A stretch of DNA of 64,000 nucleotides. Source: Urechis unicinctus (lineage: Eukaryota; Annelida; Polychaeta; Xenopneusta; Urechidae). Below, piece after piece: positions 51,601 to 62,644 of this stretch (within the stretch, counting starts at the first letter, position 1; the number at the start of each line of letters is the position of its first letter). The notes beneath the pieces were generated by a model. That model was given only the letters and a program-made list of their open reading frames with translations. It was not told the origin of the DNA and searched no databases. Location: assembly GCA_034190875.2 (NCBI GenBank), contig CM067356.1:61242343-61306342 (forward strand), written 5' to 3'. Made by a program: the position numbers and the translations under genes.

Positions 51601-53668
51601 TTATAATGCAAGATCAGTCCAACGTCTGCTATTGGTTGATTTCAGATTTTTTTCTGCTCAATTATTTAAAATAACGTTGATCAGTGGTCAATAGGCAGAC
51701 TGGATATTTCGTCACACAAGTGATCTCTACATTCATGCAAACCCGGAAATAACGGCTCTAACTAGGTATGGGGACAAAATTTTCAAAATTATTGAATTAT
51801 CAAACAATTAGTATCACCATAAAGACCTTAAAAAACCATTTAATATGACACCAAAATTATGACTCTGTGATGACTACAGACAGAGAAATTTAATTTTGAA
51901 GTCCCAAAATCGGCCTTCGTTTTCCGCCAGCTATATAAAGGATTAACTGTTAGAACAATGTGATCGAAATAGCGAATTGTTAAACCGCGATGGTTATGAA
52001 TATTTGTGTGAAAATACGCAGCTTATATAAGGCTGGGGTGAACTCGTGACAAACTCGGGATGTACTCGGTGACCGAATCTGACACCAAACGTGGTTAACA
52101 GAATCTCTTTGATGTATTCATTGTGGGTGGTGCCCTCGGCGACGAGCAGCTCATGCGACGGTCGCGCAACTGTCGCAGCTCAACATCTACTCCGTGAACC
52201 CTAACTGCGGAAATCCCACGCGCCAGCGCAAGCGGCACATTGCCTTTGAAGTTTCTGGCCAGATCGCCGACCTGTAACTGATAATGTTTTAAATCTACAA
52301 CCCCAGTTAGATAAATTAAGTACCATATGATATTAAGTTCAAGAATCGTATATGTAATGCTGATAACGCCGTGTGAAGGCAAGCTAGGCCTGCGCCTGCA
52401 GCGAAGTTCGGCTGCCACCCGATGATGGATTTTTGCCGATTTGTTGACAGGGTAACCCGAATTCCGCTTCCAATTTAACTATGTCGGACGCAACAGATCG
52501 CTGTCAAAATTGCTACAAATTGAGAAAAGATATCTATAATGACGTGTATCTTACCTTCAGTTTCGTATAAATTATATCAGATTGAAAAATTAATGAAAAT
52601 CGACTCTGTTTGACCTCAAGCGATCAGCCGCGTTTGAGATCTTGAGTCGGCCGTGTGAAGGCAAGCTACACGGTCTCCCGGCGCGGATATGAGAAGAGCG
52701 ATCATTTGAAAGTTTAAAATTTCGACAAAAGAGTTTTAATCAATCTGAAAATAAACTTGACCTAAGTGTTCCATTATACTTGAATTGCCCCGTATATAGA
52801 TGGATGTTAGGGGTTATATTGATAAATCAATCAAAGTCGACTTTGTTGGCCCCAAGCGATCAGCCGCGTATGGGTCACAAGCGCGGCCACCTGCAGCGAG
52901 GTTCGACTGCCGACCGTAATGATGGATTTTTGCCGATTTGTTGACAGGGTAACCCGAATTCCGCTTCCAATTTAACTATGTTGGACGCAACAGATCGCCG
53001 TCAAATTTGCTACAAATTGAGAAAAGATATCTATAATGACGTGTATCCTACCTTCAGTTTCGTACAAATTATATTTCAAGTGGTTTTGGTGCTTGGAAAT
53101 CGGACGAAATTCTTAAATCAGCTGTACATATAACAAATTGACCGAATTAAAAAATTCAAAAACGACTTGGTGGATACATCATCCCCGAGTATGGGGTCAA
53201 CGGGATTCCTCAGAATTCCACTGCGCCTGTTAATGAGAGCGATTCTTGTGGGACGTGGAAATACCTAGCGGAATATTCCCGATCGCAGCGTCACGCCGTC
53301 AGCGACGGGAAATGTCCGCCGCTTATCGGGAGATAAACACATACCTACTCTAACGCACAGTGCGTCCCAACAAATCGGGACGTCCGCGGAAGTCAGTCTT
53401 ATCTCCCACCTGGTAATTGGGGATTTAGACACAATTTCAAGACAGCTATGTTGGGGTTGCTGCGCCGTATCATCTCCCTTACTTTCTCTCTAGTCTGTAC
53501 AACTCAGTTTCATGACAGTTGCACTATGCGTCTGTCACTGTGAAAGTTTAAGTTAGCTGGTTAGATCGTAACATAACTCAATTATCGATCATTTGTGTGA
53601 ATGTTCTAGGGAACACAAACCTTGCCACTTCCTGCGGGTCCCATCACCAGTTGGGCATATCGAGGCAT
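48668..53668 (-). CDS. GPN3: GPN-loop GTPase 3 (8 exons)
   Basis: Small GTPase needed with GPN1 for assembly and nuclear import of RNA polymerase II. Exons: 53621-53668, 50964-51072, 50776-50863, 50440-50519, 50056-50296, 49861-49963, 49578-49706 and 48668-48736. They join in frame to 288 residues; human GPN3 has 284. [16 protein letters not shown] then STYCSNM forms the P-loop (GPAGSGKST), split by intron 1. [11 protein letters not shown] follows, FGPNGG holds the defining Gly-Pro-Asn loop, [13 protein letters not shown] is the G3 region and [12 protein letters not shown] is the G4 (TKxD) box. The C-terminus is acidic ([16 protein letters not shown]). All catalytic motifs are kept. One donor is ATGGA|GTAGGT. 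Intron 1 is 2.5 kb and holds a local duplication. The gene shares its promoter interval with ARPC3. Confidence 0.96.
52371..53080. repeat. diverged direct duplication within GPN3 intron 1
   Basis: About 190 bp at 52387-52577 (CCTGCAGCGAAGTTCGGCTG through TTCAGTTTCGTATAAATTAT) recurs at 52889-53074 with roughly 5-8 percent mismatch. A second block, CAAGCGATCAGCCGCGT, occurs at about 52617 and 52854, and CCGTGTGAAGGCAAGCTA at 52369 and 52651. So the array is built from a unit of roughly 500 bp. It is GC-richer than the rest of the intron. No coding meaning found. Confidence 0.85.
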
Positions 53669-54036
53669 GATCACTGTAATATATGGAATTCAATCACAGT
53701 CTGATATCAACACTTATAACGAGCTTCTTTATCAAAAATCCCTCACATTTCTCTTTACATTTAACATGCTCAATATAATTTGTAACACGGATATATAACA
53801 GGGCCGCTTACACAACAAAAATATATAAACTATTTATCTTTTCAAACAATAATTAATTTTTGCATCGAGAAAATACTATTTGGGCTTAATTAAAAGGAAT
53901 GGTCTTCAGGACGTGATTCGTAAAAAATAAATTACGTTTTTAGTGTATTGTTGTAAGCGACTCCACAAGAGGAGGAACCCGGTAGTGACCAACCTATCAT
54001 ATATCTTCCTCAGAATTATCAGCAAGCACCATAACT
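53669..54036. promoter_or_regulatory. bidirectional promoter interval of GPN3 and ARPC3
   Basis: The start codons of the two genes, in opposite directions, are 368 bp apart, so both promoters and 5' UTRs must lie here. AT-rich; no clear TATA pair or CpG cluster that I can single out. Both are housekeeping genes, in line with a shared promoter. Confidence 0.7.
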
Positions 54037-56514
54037 ATGCCGGTAAGCCATTTTAAGATTCGTGATGCAATTAAGAGAAGTATATTATGTACATTTACTA
54101 TTGATAGGTGTCAAAATCATAACTTGACAACGGAGATACTTATCCCTCTGCATGGACCTGGGCTGGGGGGTGGACCATACTCCATAGAGCTCATCCGGCC
54201 CGGTCCCTGGCCTAATGATTTCTACCTCCTAGTCCTAGGTTTTGTGAAGATTGATAATTGATTAATTTGCGTCAGGATTGGCCAAGTACTTGGATAGCTT
54301 GCTGAGGTTATCAGCCATGTAGTGTGTACATTATCGTAGGCTTCGTACCTCAAGTCCTGCAGAACAGAAATAGACTGGGGTAGCAAGAAGTGTCAACATA
54401 TACCGCAGATACATCCTCACAATCATCAATACTGCTTCCATGGTACTCTCCACCAATTTCCAATTGAAATCAATTTATCAGTCAATGTGAAACATCATTT
54501 ATCAGTTTATTGCATCCTGATTGATATGGCCTCAAGCCCATGCAATATCATTGCCAGAATTCATTTCGATCTTGTTATTTGGGAGTATTTGCCTTTGTGG
54601 TCCTTATTACTCAATTTACTTTTTGATAATCCACCATACATGGATTTAGCAACATCTCTTGTTAAATCCAGCTCACAGTGTTCCGCTGTACATGTGATTT
54701 ATTTTTAACAGGTCTTATACTAGGTGTGTTTTCAAGACGATGAGAAAAATCTTAACTGATCTACAGAATACCTTTTCTCCTTTATTGCATCTCTGTGAAA
54801 TACACAAGTGCCATTATTACAAATGTCTGACTTGTAGCATTGAATTTAGCACACATAGGCAGTATATCAGTATTCTCTTATTTGACCTATAAGTTAGTTG
54901 TTTAGCTATTGAAGACCTGGAAGCAATCAAGATTTCACTATCTAACAAAATGCCCTTTGTTGTTTTTTTTTCAGGCTTATCATTCTCAGTTCCTCAACCC
55001 TCCTGGGAGGCTCGGTAACATGGCTCTTCTCCCTATCCGAACACAGTATAAAGGTCCAGCACCACGAGACAGTGAGTTAACACTTATTGCAGGAGTTACT
55101 TCCATCGCAATATCAGCTCATTGTTGAAAGTGGGGTAAGACCCCGGTTTTCAAATTTCAAACTTATATGCAATATTTAAGTACACAAAGGATTTTAATGG
55201 TATTGATACTTACAGTGATTGTGTAAAGATTCCATTCTTGAAATGTCACAGTGGTGATCACACCGTCACTGTCCCTGTTCAACAAATTAACTTAAGTTCA
55301 TCGGTTGACACATATTTATAGAGCTAACTTGATCATTTATTGGGACTGTTATATTGCAGGTTCCAGTACTGAAATGGACATCATTGATGAAGCCTTGCAT
55401 TTCTTCAAAGCCAATGTATTTTTCCGCAACTATGAAATAAAGGTTTCTTAGTTTTTCTGCCATATTGGCTTTCGTACTGTGACATTCTGTTAAAAAACAG
55501 AAGCAGAAAGATGATTGTTGTGCAGCCAAACACATGCGTAAAATTCTAAATTTCCAAGAGAACTTCTACCCAGAGAGTGTATTGCAGCCTGATAAAGCTT
55601 CCTATTTGTATCAACCTGATTCGAATCTCATTTTGCAGAGTGAAGCTGACAGGACACTTATTTATCTCACCCTGTATATCACAGAGTGCCTCAAGAAATT
55701 ACAGAAAGTGGGTATTTTCAGTATATATATATTTTTCATTTCTAGAAGCTGTGAAGCTTTCCTATAATACAGTCAATAAGGCCATGACTTTCTGTCACTA
55801 TTTTTTACTTAAAATCTGTAATTTGATGTATTTATTGAGAAGCTCCAAACATTACATGTCATATATTGTGTTATCAGTGCCAGTCTAAGAATGCTGGGTT
55901 GAAGGAGATGCATTCCTTGGCCATCTCTCCTTATCAACTGCCCGGCGAGGCCAGATTCCCACTCAATGCCATGTATACTAAGCCAGCCAACCGTGCTGAG
56001 GAAGGTATTGTCACTTCTAGCAGATCTCCAGTCAGTAGAAAATTTGAATGTTTATGTAAAATGCATTATAATCCGGAAATTTTGTGAAGGGTTATTGCTT
56101 TTTGATAAGATTAACACTTGTGTATATCATTCACCTCCCTGGTTCTTTCAAGTGGGATAAATGGATAAAGTTGTATTTTTTGCGAAATAATTATTTGGTG
56201 ATAATACATGATGTTATGGGTGTTATACCATTACCTTGCAGATAACATGCGTGCATACTTCCTCCAACTCAGACAAGAGATAGGGCTTAGAATGTGTGAC
56301 AAAGTGTTTGACCCGGCAACTGATAAACCAAGCAAGGTGAAGTCCCAGATGTTAACATTCCACAGTGGCAATCCTGATAACATTGTCTCTTGAACCACAC
56401 GTTTTATAAAGTCCCATAAACTAAACATGCTTTGTATGTTTTGTCTTGCAGTGGTGGATGTGTTTTGTGAAGAGGAAGTTTATGGACAAAAGCCTTTCTG
56501 CTCCTGGACAATAA
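54037..56514 (+). CDS. ARPC3: actin-related protein 2/3 complex subunit 3 (7 exons)
   Basis: The p21 subunit of the Arp2/3 complex, which nucleates branched actin filaments in the cytoplasm. Exons: 54037-54042 (only ATG CCG), 54975-55071, 55360-55442, 55639-55707, 55878-56004, 56242-56336 and 56452-56514; 540 nt, 179 residues (human about 178). Highly conserved stretches: [73 protein letters not shown] and the end [20 protein letters not shown]. All introns are GT-AG. The start is fixed by the first two codons completing MPAY across intron 1. No lesion. AATAAA at 56804-56809. Confidence 0.97.
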
Positions 56515-56803
56515 TCATATGAACAAACAAAGAATAACATTTCCACAGTTTTGACATTTACTGAACCTGTTAATGGCCTGTATTTTAATATATGAATGTA
56601 TGTATGTCTCAATTGTGGCCATACTGCCTTAGTATGCATTGGTACATATTTGGGAGTTGACTGGTGGCATCTTTGAATGTTGCATGTCACCTCTTTTGTG
56701 AAAATTCAGTTGCAGACTTTAGTTGTCAATAGTTAAAGCACTTTCTCTGAGGAAAACACTGATTTGGGTCTTGTCCCCTTGGTTCTGTTATATATATCCA
56801 TGC

Positions 56804-56809
56804 AATAAA
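56804..56809 (+). promoter_or_regulatory. poly(A) signal of ARPC3
   Basis: AATAAA in CATGCAATAAATTCTGG, 290 bp after the stop. Confidence 0.55.
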
Positions 56810-57059
56810 TTCTGGGTATTGTGTGTAGTAGTAAAACAAGAATGGTAACTGGAATGAATGACACGTTAAGTGGGTATGTGTGTCCACACATAGGTATAGT
56901 GATGTGATTTATCAAGCCTTTGTGTGAAGCATCTCAGTTGTTCCAAAATTGAATGATTATTTTTATTTTAGCAGACCTTATGATTATAACTTTGCCCTGG
57001 CATCCATCTGTCTGTTCATTATCTTATGGTGCAAGATACTATTCCCAATTTTACATGGA

Positions 57060-57490
57060 GCCTTCTTATGTTGATGGCTCTTTGCAAATAAAAAAGCAGG
57101 CCCACTTGACCTTTGACCCCTGAGTTGGTCAACATTAAAAAAACCTTGTCTTATGTGATGGCATGTTTCTGTAAAAAGCAAGCTAGGTACACCAAATTAC
57201 ACAGAGACCCCACAGATGATAAAGGTTCCTTGCAAACCAAAATTGAGCCCCACATGACCTTTTCAAGTTGCCAGTTTATCTCTGATGTTGATGGTTCCTT
57301 GTCATCTAAAAAATCGCTCTTAATGACCTTTAACCCCTGCGTATTTTTAGAACAACTCTCTTACTATGTAAGCACATTGCAGAAAAACCTAACATGTCAC
57401 ATATTCTAATTAAAGCAAGCTTGCTTCTCCAAATAATATGTGGACACCACTGATGTTGATGGCTCCTTGCCACCATAAAAATTAGTTATT
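57060..57490. repeat. degenerate direct repeat (GATGGYTCCTTGCMAA family)
   Basis: The phrase TGTTGATGGCTCTTTGCAAA near 57069 recurs in diverged form near 57218, 57288 and 57456. It is usually followed by an A-rich stretch and then an ATGACCTTT or TTGACCTTTGACCCC block. Four loosely spaced copies, noncoding. Confidence 0.6.
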
Positions 57491-58321
57491 TGAAAAAAAC
57501 AAATACTTTACATCTTTTTCTATGTATACCCAGTGGGAAATAATATTGACGGGACGTTTTTAGCTCTGCGTTACACATATTCCTTCATTCTGGTGTCTGT
57601 CTGCACGTCTGTTTCATCAGGCTGTCTCTTTGTAAACCTTTGCATAGTTTCTTTTCAAAGTGAGGTTGCTGCCCCAAATAAGAGTTCTTATGATAATGGT
57701 TTGATGATTTAGAACTAAGGTATGACAATAATGGTTATAACGTATATCAAGCCTCTGTGCATTGCTTAACAACATTGCATTTAGCAAAAGAACTGCAATC
57801 TGTTTTTCATAACAGCCTCCATTTTCTCCATAGGCTTGTGAAGTCATGGATTGAACAGGGTAAGCCTCCCGCTTTGTTTACAATAGGGCACCATTAGTCA
57901 ATCATCTCGCTTTCTTTGCTACTTTGTATATAATTGCTACCATAATATTATCAGTAACACAGGATAAAACCAGTATGGAGCCTTTTTACAAGCAGACAAG
58001 TAGTATACAGACTAGCGGCACTGGACCGATGGTCATGTAAGGCCCCCAACCCCAATGGTGCCCCAGGCCCTCTTCATCCAAAAGCTATATATGGTGTAGG
58101 TACTAGCCCCACCCCCTCGGTGGACTCCTGGACCACACCTTGCCGACACTATGATAAATGCTATACTTTAAGGTATATAGAGAAAACTCAATTAGATATG
58201 TACCAAATGTACTTGTGTAATACGGATGGCCGACCCCTATAGATTTTTTTAGCAATGTATGTCCTGTGGGATGTTCTGAGGAGCTGAACAAGGTACTAGC
58301 TAAAACACTGGATAGGGATTA
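57491..58321. other. intergenic sequence downstream of ARPC3
   Basis: No gene recognised. GC content rises towards 58 kb, where the mobile-element debris begins. Confidence 0.45.
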
Positions 58322-58449
58322 ACCGGAGCCATAAAAACTGAATCCCTTGAGGACAGCTGGTACTATTGTCAGTACTGTGAGTGCCGTATGGAAATTCTTG
58401 ACTTTGAGCCCGTCTGTCCAGAATGTTCTTGCTTCTCAGCAGGATCTTA
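58322..58449 (+). pseudogene. short zinc-ribbon-like ORF fragment
   Basis: An open stretch without its own ATG, ending at a stop at 58447-58449, encodes SWYYCQYCECRMEI then VCPECSCF: two CxxC knuckles about 17 residues apart, the layout of a treble-clef or zinc-ribbon fold. Upstream it is closed by a stop. Probably a relic of a larger mobile-element ORF. Family not identified. Confidence 0.35.
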
Positions 58450-58599
58450 ATCGGGGGACCACATCAGGCTATGCTGAAACCCAGCGACGCCATGTCATGC
58501 AAGAGCATTCTAGAAGCCACCACTATTGCCTACAACCAAGGAGTTAAAACCAATTTGCATTTTCAACGATCGGTGGGAAATCCCGGGAGAAAATCTCGA

Positions 58600-58810
58600 C
58601 ATACTGCATGGGAAGAGAAAACATACACCGCTGTACAAAACGAAGCCCCCCCAAAAAATCCGTCGCACAGATTGAAGGTGATAAACATACCCCGTCGTAC
58701 AAGTATGAGGCCCAATAAAACCCGTCGTACAAGTCGAGAGGCCGAAAAAACATACCCCGTCGCGCGGCACATGTATACTACATATACACACTTAAGTGCC
58801 CCCCCCCCCC
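58600..58810. repeat. dispersed iteron repeat, copy 3 (inverted)
   Basis: Reverse complement of the 16690-16900 type: AAACATACCCCGTCG and CCCGTCGTACAAG cores near 58688, 58718 and 58748, then CACTTAAGTGCCCCCCCC, which mirrors the start of copies 1 and 2. The flanks are different sequence. Confidence 0.8.
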
Positions 58811-58849
58811 ACTCCCGTGGGGGGTGTCACAGACACAGATTTGTAGCCG

Positions 58850-59174
58850 CATCCTGGACACTGGCACTGCGTTCAACGCCGTGCAGCAGTTTTTCGCCAA
58901 CATCGAAGACGCGACTGGATGTGCTGTTGCAGCAATAAAGCGGTACCAGGACGTCGTGTAGTTTGCCGAGTCCAAGGTGGACTGTCTCTTTGGCATTGGG
59001 CTCTATATGGCGCCAAGTAACATGCTTCTCCGGGTAGGCCAAGTCGTTGCGTACAACAACCTGATTACTATCGCGAGTGAGCAACAGCAGATTGACTTTT
59101 ACACAGATGTCGACATGACTGCGCCTTCCAATGAAGGAAGCTTTGACAAAAACGACTCCTTGCCTTCTGAATAG
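58850..59174 (+). pseudogene. mobile-element ORF remnant
   Basis: Open segments in the plus strand with a coding look: AFNAVQQFFANIEDATGCAV, one in-frame stop near 58960, then FGIGLYMAPSNMLLRVGQVV to FDKNDSLPSE and a stop at 59172-59174. No family recognised. Base composition matches the following GC-richer region, not the host genes. Confidence 0.35.
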
Positions 59175-59304
59175 GGTGCGGAATATTGCTCAGCTAAGGT
59201 TGTGTATTCATGAAAAATACTAGTATAGAGAGTGAGGCTTCTGGCGCACCGCCCCTGCCCCTCATCTACACTATACCACCGCTTTGAGTCAAACGGTTCT
59301 ATGA

Positions 59305-59740
59305 CTATTTTGCAGAGCCCTTAGCCTTTGGTTTTGCAGTTTTTCTTGGTCTTGGTGGTGGCTTTACACCTGTACGAATTGCTTTAGCCCTGGCTTCTCC
59401 TATATAGTATTTGCAACTTGCCTGCAGGATAGACAGACTTTTTTGCACACCTTCTAGGTCACTTTTTGATAATTTTTCCCCTATTTTTTATAATAGTATA
59501 TATTTACTACGGGTTTACCCTCGTTTATTCAATAGGTTGGTCCACGAAATGAAAAAGCACCCAATTGTTTTCTGATACCTTCTAATGCCTCGTCTTTCCC
59601 ACGTTGGATCAGCGCGTTTTTTTTTCATCGATTGAAACAGTCTGATATGCTTTGACAGATCTAGCCTTAATTCCCCCCTTCATTTGGGTATATTTTGTGA
59701 CCTCAGCTAAGACAAGTTTAAACTCATGATCCGAGATATT
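59305..59740 (-). pseudogene. mobile-element ORF remnant, two frames
   Basis: Minus strand. Around 59740-59600 an open segment reads ISDHEFKLVLAEVTKY and continues into an A-run at 59625, where the frame changes. It resumes with ALEGIRKQLGAFSFRGP, then stops. A last segment with SDLEGVQKSLSILQAS and a basic tail, PPPRPRKTAKPKAKGSAK, ends at 59305. The basic Lys/Pro/Ala tail suggests nucleic-acid binding. Family not identified. Confidence 0.35.
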
Positions 59741-59920
59741 GCTTCAAGTGCTGTCAATACAATGTCAGCAATGGTATCAATTTGCTCTGTGCTAGAATGG
59801 GGATCTGATCATGTTTTTTCACCTTGATGTTCAGTCGCTGACTGATAAATTTTCCAGCGATTCCAAGTTGCCCACAAGTCTTCAAGTCATGTTCGGAATG
59901 GTTGGTTGCTGTTTATAAGT

Positions 59921-60184
59921 CTACAAGTCAAGTTCAATTAGAAATGATACAACAGAACAAGTCGTTGTTCTGTTTTGAGTGGTTGTATAAAAGTTAATAA
60001 CTTTGCCTTGTTCCAGATGTAAAGGTTGGTCTAGACAAGTGCAAGTCTGGGCGTCAAAGCCAATGCAGTTCTGGCAGAACCAGATAAACTTTACAGTGTG
60101 GGTGCAACATGCGACTGTGGCGTGTAATCCCACGACCATTTCGAGGTTGAGGATCCCCTCGTCCAAGCTCTCTTCATCTTGCAC
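59921..60184 (-). pseudogene. Cys-rich ORF remnant
   Basis: 87 codons with a Cys-rich core: VACCTHTVKFIWFCQNC then TCTCLDQPLHL. An acidic N-terminal part (QDEESLDEGILNLEM) precedes it. Possibly a zinc-binding module of a mobile-element protein. No family recognised. Confidence 0.35.
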
Positions 60185-60530
60185 GTTTATTACACAGTGT
60201 GGCGCCTACTGACCAAACTACAAGCGCCTCTACCTCAGGATCATGCCCAGGACCCCTATAACAATCCACACGATCGCAGGGTATATGAGAGACTCTGTAG
60301 TGAGTTTTGTGTACTACGGACCTCGGACTGGCGCCAGAAGGCAACAGCTACCAACAAAGGCCTTGGGGTGCTATATGCAGATGATGCGTATGGTTACGGG
60401 AGCGTAGTCAATGTTATGTCATTATGACCCAACAAGGATGGCCTTTGAGACGGAAAAGGCTAAAAAGCCAGGGTTTGCCCACGCGGGCAACCTACAATCC
60501 TTTCAGGAGCAAATGGGTGTTGTTCTACAG
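60185..60530 (+). pseudogene. mobile-element ORF remnant with a frameshift
   Basis: Open from the 5' side through NPHDRRVYERLCSEFCVLRT and NKGLGVLYADDAYGYGS to a stop at 60425-60427. The adjacent frame then continues plausibly with MAFETEKAKKPGFAHAGNLQ and ends LQSFQEQMGVVLQLA at 60537. The YADD is a chance resemblance to a polymerase box: no other RT motif is present. Family unknown. Confidence 0.35.
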
Positions 60531-60724
60531 CTAGCATAGGGCTTCTGCTGGTTTATCTCCCCTTCTATCTCAGTTAACTGAGCTAGGTTGTTGACCAGCT
60601 CACCCCTCTGGGTCTGCATAACCTTGTAAAGGCCTATAAGCTCTCGGAGTGGCAGACCATCTGTATGTGTACCCATGTCTTCTATGGCGTTATAAACGCC
60701 CACTCTAAAGCTTGTTTCTTCCAT
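60503..60724 (-). pseudogene. short coiled-coil ORF
   Basis: 73 codons: METs start MEETSFRVGVYNAIEDMG, then a helical stretch LYKVMQTQRGELVNNLAQLT. It overlaps the tail of the plus-strand remnant. Could be a real small ORF of the element or chance. Confidence 0.25.
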
Positions 60725-61112
60725 GCCACGAGGCTATGAGTGAGTACTACCTGATTACAGGCAAATCCGTTGATCCACTGGACTCCAAGCCCAATCTTTC
60801 AGACTTCTACTAGCCCTCAGATGGTCAAAAGAGGTGACGTTCATTATACTGGGTATGGCTGCGACTGGACTGGTCGCTTTCAGGCTTGCTAAGTAGGCAG
60901 AGCATTTAGAGTCTCGTGCTCCGCCTCCTCAGATTCATCGTGTTTCCCCACCCCGTATTTAAAGACCGGTACTACACAAGCCAGAGAGCCATGTTATCTC
61001 CCTCTTAAAGGAAAAAGGGACATCCTGACCCTCCCCGGCCCTTAGTAGGCACAGTCAATGGACTCGCCCATCTGGGCCAGGGATTCAGGGCAGGGATGCT
61101 TGGATGCCGGAT
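60725..61112. other. GC-richer spacer, no ORF assigned
   Basis: No motif recognised. Probably part of the same mobile-element debris. Confidence 0.4.
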
Positions 61113-61745
61113 ATGTTATGTATTAGTAGAGTAATGTAGAACTTTGAGCACCCCTTCTTATTATGTAATGTATTCGCCCTGAAGCAGGCAGCCTCCGGGC
61201 CAGAGATATCTGTATAAAAAGGGATGCAGGACTCTAAATCGTCAGATGAACGGGAAGGCGACCTGCCTTCCTTAGTCTCCTCTCTGCCTCCGAGAGAGCG
61301 CTTAAGCCCTGCTCCAAGCCTCCTTCACGGGAGTGGAGACCCACAGACCGCTGAAGCATCACCCAAAGCCTCCTTCCCGGGAGTGAAGACCCACAGACCG
61401 CCGAAGCATCACCCAAAGCCTCCTTCACGGGAGTGAAGACCCATCGACCGCCAAAGCATCACCAGTAAGTCTCCTTCACGGGAGTGAAGACCCATCGACC
61501 GCCAAATCATAAAGAAGAGGACAACAAGAAGAGGAGGGGGCCAGTTCGTGGCTCCTCATACAGTCGTCTACCAGTGCCAGCTACCCAGTAGGCCTGCTAC
61601 CCGCCTATAGGCAGATCCACAAAGGGGTGCTCCTATAGTGTCGTATAATGATATATCACTCTGCATTACCCTTAAATATAGTCAATAAATATCGCTTATA
61701 CATGCCAACCAGGTGTCTTCGTTAGGGGCAACCTTCGAGTTGTTT
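61113..61745 (+). promoter_or_regulatory. LTR-like segment: TATA box and AATAAA
   Basis: Begins near TGTTATGTATTAG, has TGTATAAAAAGGG at about 61210, a minisatellite, then TCAATAAATATCGC near 61683, and ends shortly before the integrase ORF at 61751. The order promoter, transcribed region, poly(A) signal resembles a long terminal repeat. No second copy is in the window, and termini and target duplication could not be set. Confidence 0.4.
61319..61517. repeat. 50-bp minisatellite, four copies
   Basis: Units start at 61319, 61369, 61419 and 61470 (50, 50 and 51 bp), each with CCTTCACGGGAGTGAAGACC and GACCGCCAAAGCATCA variants. Each unit holds the short palindrome CTTCACGGGAGTGAAG, able to form a hairpin. 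Confidence 0.95.
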
Positions 61746-61750
61746 ACACT

Positions 61751-62644
61751 ATGGATCGTCGTGTGCAAACCATCTACTATAGTACTAAGGGATATTGGAA
61801 AGGCATTACAGCTATCAAGAAGCTTGCAACAGCCGTTAGGGTTTCTGAGGAAGTTACCAGAGGGTGGCTAACAAAGCAAGCTATATGGCAAATCTACCTG
61901 CCAATGCCGAAACACATTCATAGACCAAAATTTTATGTGTGAGGTTCACCAAGCCAATCTCTTGTTTCTTCCTCATGACGTCATGAAACGCCAGATTTAC
62001 AAGTATGCCCTCACAGTAGTGGACGTGGCCTCACGCTACAAAGCTGCTGAGCCATCGACTACAAAAGAGGCTAAAGAGGTTGCAGGAGCACTCGAAAAGA
62101 TATACAAGCAAGGACCGCTACATTGGCTTAAACTACTTCAGGTCGACCCCGGACGGGAGTTCATGGGAGCAGTGAATCAGCTGCTGGCAAAGCTTGGGGT
62201 TTCTGTCAGGCGTTGCTGTGTGGATGTCCATCAAGACCAGGCTATAGTGGAACGCTTGAACTGCTCTCTTGCTGAGCGGCTCTTTGTACACCAGTATCCC
62301 ATGGAGTTAAAACTTCCATCTGGGAAAAATCATCTAAGTGGGTTTCTTGGCTGCAAGCTGCTGTCTTTGCAATAAACAATGAGGTGACCCGCTTGACTGA
62401 GAAAAAACCTAAAGATGCTATAAAGGCAAAACAAGTCTCACAAAAGCCCTCATCCATGGTCCAAGGGCGCAAAGAGAAAAAGCTTCCCTCTGGTGTTGGC
62501 TTTCGTTACCTCTACCAGCCTAGTGAGCTGGAGCAGGACTGCCGTTGTCGTGCTACTGACCCTGTGTGGTCACTCAATGTCTACCGGAATGGACGCTCTG
62601 TCACTAAACCAGGTCAGTCTGTACCCTACTACTTGTTAGATTAA
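61751..62644 (+). pseudogene. DDE (retroviral-type, Polinton-like) integrase relic with N-terminal HTH
   Basis: Three overlapping open segments (61751-61942, 61935-62375, 62384-62644) read as one integrase broken by two frameshifts. Part 1 is a helix-turn-helix: KGYWKGITAIKKLATAV, WLTKQAIWQIYLP. Part 2 is the DDE core: the position of the first Asp reads Asn (HQANLLFLPHD, 61956-61958), the second is in LQVDPGREFMG, and the Glu is in AIVERLN. Part 3 is a C-terminal domain ending SVTKPGQSVPYYLLD. The WL..Q..Y.P linker between HTH and core is as in Polinton/Maverick integrases, but the exact clade is uncertain. The lost Asp and frameshifts make it inactive. Confidence 0.7.

Noticed and set aside
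52095-52418. GC-rich 107-aa ORF in GPN3 intron 1
   Set aside because: No family recognised. An alternative frame on the other strand looks equally coding-like, so it is kept only as a compositional oddity.
60360-60400. YADD-like box in the 60.2-60.5 kb ORF
   Set aside because: No other reverse-transcriptase motif surrounds it.
61319-61517. CRISPR-like array
   Set aside because: Units are directly adjacent, with no unique spacers, in an animal genome. It is a minisatellite.
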